Positions 21,981 through 24,344 of a DNA stretch of 24,344 bases are shown piece by piece. The notes beneath the pieces are model-generated. The model was not told the DNA's origin and did not search any database. It was given only the letters and a program-made list of their open reading frames with translations. Position 1 is the first letter of the stretch. Every line of letters begins with the position of its first letter. The stretch covers positions 1 to 24,344 of the forward strand of contig SPMW01000023.1 in the NCBI GenBank assembly GCA_009827235.1, given 5' to 3'. Made by a program: the position numbers and the translations under genes. The stretch comes from Candidatus Campylobacter infans (GTDB lineage: Bacteria > Campylobacterota > Campylobacteria > Campylobacterales > Campylobacteraceae).

Positions 21981-24344
21981 TTATGAAAGCACTGCTTGTG
22001 AGCTTATTTCTTTATAGCTTTCTATATAATCGCCCTCGCGCATATCGTTATAGCCTTCGATGCCAACCCCGCACTCATAGCCCTTAGCGACTTCGCGCAC
22101 ATCATCTTTAAAGCGTTTTAGCGAGCTTACATTGCCCTCAAAAATCACCACGCCATCGCGGATCACACGGATTTTAGCGCCTCTATTTATCGTGCCATCA
22201 GTTACCATACAACCTGCGATTTGGCCTATTTTTGGCACATTGATTACTTGTTTTATTACTGCTTGGCCTAGTTCTTCTTGTGTGATTACAGGGCTCATCA
22301 AGCCACCCAAAAGCGCTTTAACATCATCAAGCAAATTATAAATAACGCTATATGTTTTAATCTCCACGCCTCGTTCTTTGGCTAGCTCTTTTACCTCGCC
22401 AGTTGGGCGTATGTTAAAGCCTAAAACCACGCAATTTTCGCTAGCACTAGCAAGGGCGATGTCGCTTTGGCTGATACCGCCTACGCCCTGATGAATCACA
22501 TCTACTTTAATTTCATCATTTCTAAGCTTTTCTAGGCTTGCGCGAATTGCTTCAAGCGAGCCTTGCACATCGGCTTTGATGATTACAGGCAGGCTTTTTA
22601 GCGCACCTTCGGCGATTTTTGCGCTTAATTCTTCTAGGCTTACTTTGGTTGATTTGCTTAATTCTTTTTGGCGCAAATATTCATGGCGTTTAGCAGCATA
22701 ATCCCTGGCTTCTTTGTCGCTATTTACGCTTATTAAGGTTTGGCCAGCATCTGGAACCTCGCTAAGACCTATTATAACGCCACATTCACCAGGTCCTATG
22801 GCTTTAAGAGGCTTGCCCAAATCATCATTTAATGCTCTGATTTTGCCGTGCGCTACGCCAGCTACTATTATATCGCCTACTTTTAATGTGCCGTTTTGAA
22901 CTATTATAGTTGCTACTGGGCCGCGACCTTTTTGAAGTGAGCTTTCTATTATGGTAGCTTTGGCAAGATTGTTCGCATCGGCTTTAAGCTCTAAAAGCTC
23001 AGCTTGTAAAAGCACGATTTCAAGTAATTCATCTATGCCTGCGCCGGTTTTTGCTGAAATACTAGCAAACTCATACTCCCCGCCCCAATCTCTTGTAAGC
23101 ACGCCTAAATCAGCAAGGCCGGTTTTTACTAAATCTGGATTTGCATTTTCTTTATCCATTTTATTTATAGCGATGATTATAGGCACATTTGCGGCTTTTG
23201 CGTGAGCGATGGCCTCTTTTGTTTGTGGTTTTACTCCATCATCAGCAGCTACTACGATAATTGCGATATCAGTAGCATTTGCGCCGCGTGCGCGCATAGC
23301 GCTAAAAGCTTCATGCCCTGGGGTATCAATAAAGGTGATCTTGCGCCCATTTTTTTCTACCATATATGCGCCTACATGCTGAGTTATACCGCCTGCTTCA
23401 CCGCTTGCTACGCGAGAATTACGGATATAATCAAGCAAGCTAGTTTTACCATGATCTACATGCCCCATTATAGTAACTACTGGCACGCGCTCGCTTAGCG
23501 TGCTTTGATTGGCATTTGTGCTTTCATCATAGGCTTTTACATAATCAATTTGCGCGCTTTCATCGATAATATCAACCTCCACGCCAAATTCCTCAGCTAA
23601 AATTTCAATCTCATCTTTATCCAAAAAATCATTTTTTGTGGTCATTTTGCCAAGCCCAAAAAGCTTGCTCATCACCTCGCCAACGCTTTTTTTAATCTTA
23701 TCGGCAAATTCATAAAGGCGCACATCGCTAGGGATTTGTATGCTAGTTACTGCGTCATTATCTACGCTTTTGATGGTTTTTTTGTGCTTTTTGCGGCCGC
23801 TGCGAGCTATGCTGCCTTCGTAATTAAAGTTTGTATTTTGTGAAGTTTTATAAACATTTACTTGTTTTTTTGTGCTTTGGCGTTCTACTTCTATTGGTTT
23901 AAGGGTTAAATCTGGTAAAACCACCACATTTTCATCATCTATTACTATATCAGCACCAAAATTTCCCATAAAATCAAGTCTTTGAGAATTTTCTTTTTTG
24001 CTAGTTTGTGGGATTTGCTTTTTTTCTTTTTTCTTTTTATGGATTATTTCGTCTGTATTTAATGAAAACATAGATTCAAGGCGTTTGCTTTGCTCTTGTA
24101 ATGGGCTTTGTATGCTTGGTTTTTGCTCTGGGTTTTGTTTTTTTCTTACTATCATTAAGCCACGGCGTCTTGGTGCGTTTTGGTTTGGCTGGGTTTGCTG
24201 GCTTGTTTGGATTTGCTCGCTTACTTTGGCTTCTTCTTTGATTTGTGGGGTTATTGTGCTTAAATTTTGACTTGGATTTAAAATTTCTGGGTTTGGCTGG
24301 CTTGGTTTTTGGCTTTTTTTAGCTGTGCTTTTTGTGGCGGTTTT
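21981..24344 (-). CDS. infB: Translation initiation factor IF-2, 5' end outside the window
   Basis: The C-terminal 787 residues of IF-2, the GTPase that places initiator tRNA on the ribosome. From the window edge inward: a low-complexity Lys/Gln/Pro/Ser N-terminal part; an [13 protein letters not shown] segment near 24170; the IF2_N domain ([18 protein letters not shown]); then the G domain with [22 protein letters not shown] and SAKTGAG; the domain II-IV region; and the C-terminal [13 protein letters not shown]. The frame is open to the last base with no start, so an ATG at 24155 is internal and the gene continues beyond. A full-length IF-2 of this group is about 850-900 residues. The stop is TAA at 21981. 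Confidence 0.97.
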   Translation of the reverse strand, partial: KTATKSTAKKSQKPSQPNPEILNPSQNLSTITPQIKEEAKVSEQIQTSQQTQPNQNAPRRRGLMIVRKKQNPEQKPSIQSPLQEQSKRLESMFSLNTDEIIHKKKKEKKQIPQTSKKENSQRLDFMGNFGADIVIDDENVVVLPDLTLKPIEVERQSTKKQVNVYKTSQNTNFNYEGSIARSGRKKHKKTIKSVDNDAVTSIQIPSDVRLYEFADKIKKSVGEVMSKLFGLGKMTTKNDFLDKDEIEILAEEFGVEVDIIDESAQIDYVKAYDESTNANQSTLSERVPVVTIMGHVDHGKTSLLDYIRNSRVASGEAGGITQHVGAYMVEKNGRKITFIDTPGHEAFSAMRARGANATDIAIIVVAADDGVKPQTKEAIAHAKAANVPIIIAINKMDKENANPDLVKTGLADLGVLTRDWGGEYEFASISAKTGAGIDELLEIVLLQAELLELKADANNLAKATIIESSLQKGRGPVATIIVQNGTLKVGDIIVAGVAHGKIRALNDDLGKPLKAIGPGECGVIIGLSEVPDAGQTLISVNSDKEARDYAAKRHEYLRQKELSKSTKVSLEELSAKIAEGALKSLPVIIKADVQGSLEAIRASLEKLRNDEIKVDVIHQGVGGISQSDIALASASENCVVLGFNIRPTGEVKELAKERGVEIKTYSVIYNLLDDVKALLGGLMSPVITQEELGQAVIKQVINVPKIGQIAGCMVTDGTINRGAKIRVIRDGVVIFEGNVSSLKRFKDDVREVAKGYECGVGIEGYNDMREGDYIESYKEISSQAVLS

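Noticed and set aside
23202..23498. Plus-strand frames antisense to infB
   Set aside because: They lie entirely within the well-supported infB frame and have no family features.

Overview
The window looks like chromosomal DNA of a Campylobacter-type member of the Campylobacterota. The DNA is AT-rich and most genes have an AAGGA-type ribosome binding site. Promoters show a strong TATAAT but no obvious -35 box. There is a long poly-G tract of the contingency-locus kind, and the Pgp2-type cell-shape L,D-carboxypeptidase is characteristic of this group. The species cannot be named from the sequence alone.

Layout. Positions 1-390 are G/T-rich non-coding DNA built from repeated modules around the 8-mer GCGCGTGG. 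It runs into a broken lipoprotein gene of the COG3014 type (392-827, minus). Then comes a minus-strand operon, read 6571 to 950: an outer-membrane receptor resembling TonB-dependent copper receptors but apparently without a plug domain, a Tat-exported substrate-binding protein, an ABC permease, an ABC ATPase, and an NnrS-family membrane protein. Together these look like an outer-to-inner-membrane uptake route; the substrate is unknown, and copper or another metal-related ligand is my inference. Upstream (6600-7509) is a 900-base gene-free stretch with a hairpin terminator, a second cluster of the same G/T-rich modules in direct orientation, and a 65-bp tandem repeat.

From 7510 the plus strand carries prpBCD (methylcitrate cycle, propionate use). 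A long hairpin and a promoter follow. Next is a short leader reading frame that runs into a 12-G tract and stops 3 bases before an N-acetyl sugar amidotransferase gene (PseA/WbpG family), a likely phase-variable surface-sugar gene. zupT, a SLAC1/TehA-type channel gene with a perfect 84-bp in-frame duplication, and a small DUF2892 membrane protein complete this block.

After a bidirectional terminator, a tightly packed minus-strand operon (18529 to 14848) encodes Pgp2, alanine racemase, GTP cyclohydrolase II, RsmG, a 57-residue membrane zinc-ribbon protein missed by ordinary ORF cut-offs, and a hypothetical protein. Divergently, pcuC (periplasmic copper chaperone) is followed by a GT41-like glycosyltransferase. 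The window ends with psd and the 3' part of infB on the minus strand; infB runs off the right edge.

Most genes are housekeeping or metabolic. The unusual items are the repeat clusters flanking the uptake operon, the plugless receptor, the poly-G leader, and the fresh duplication in the channel gene. No tRNA, rRNA, CRISPR array, insertion sequence or phage gene was seen.
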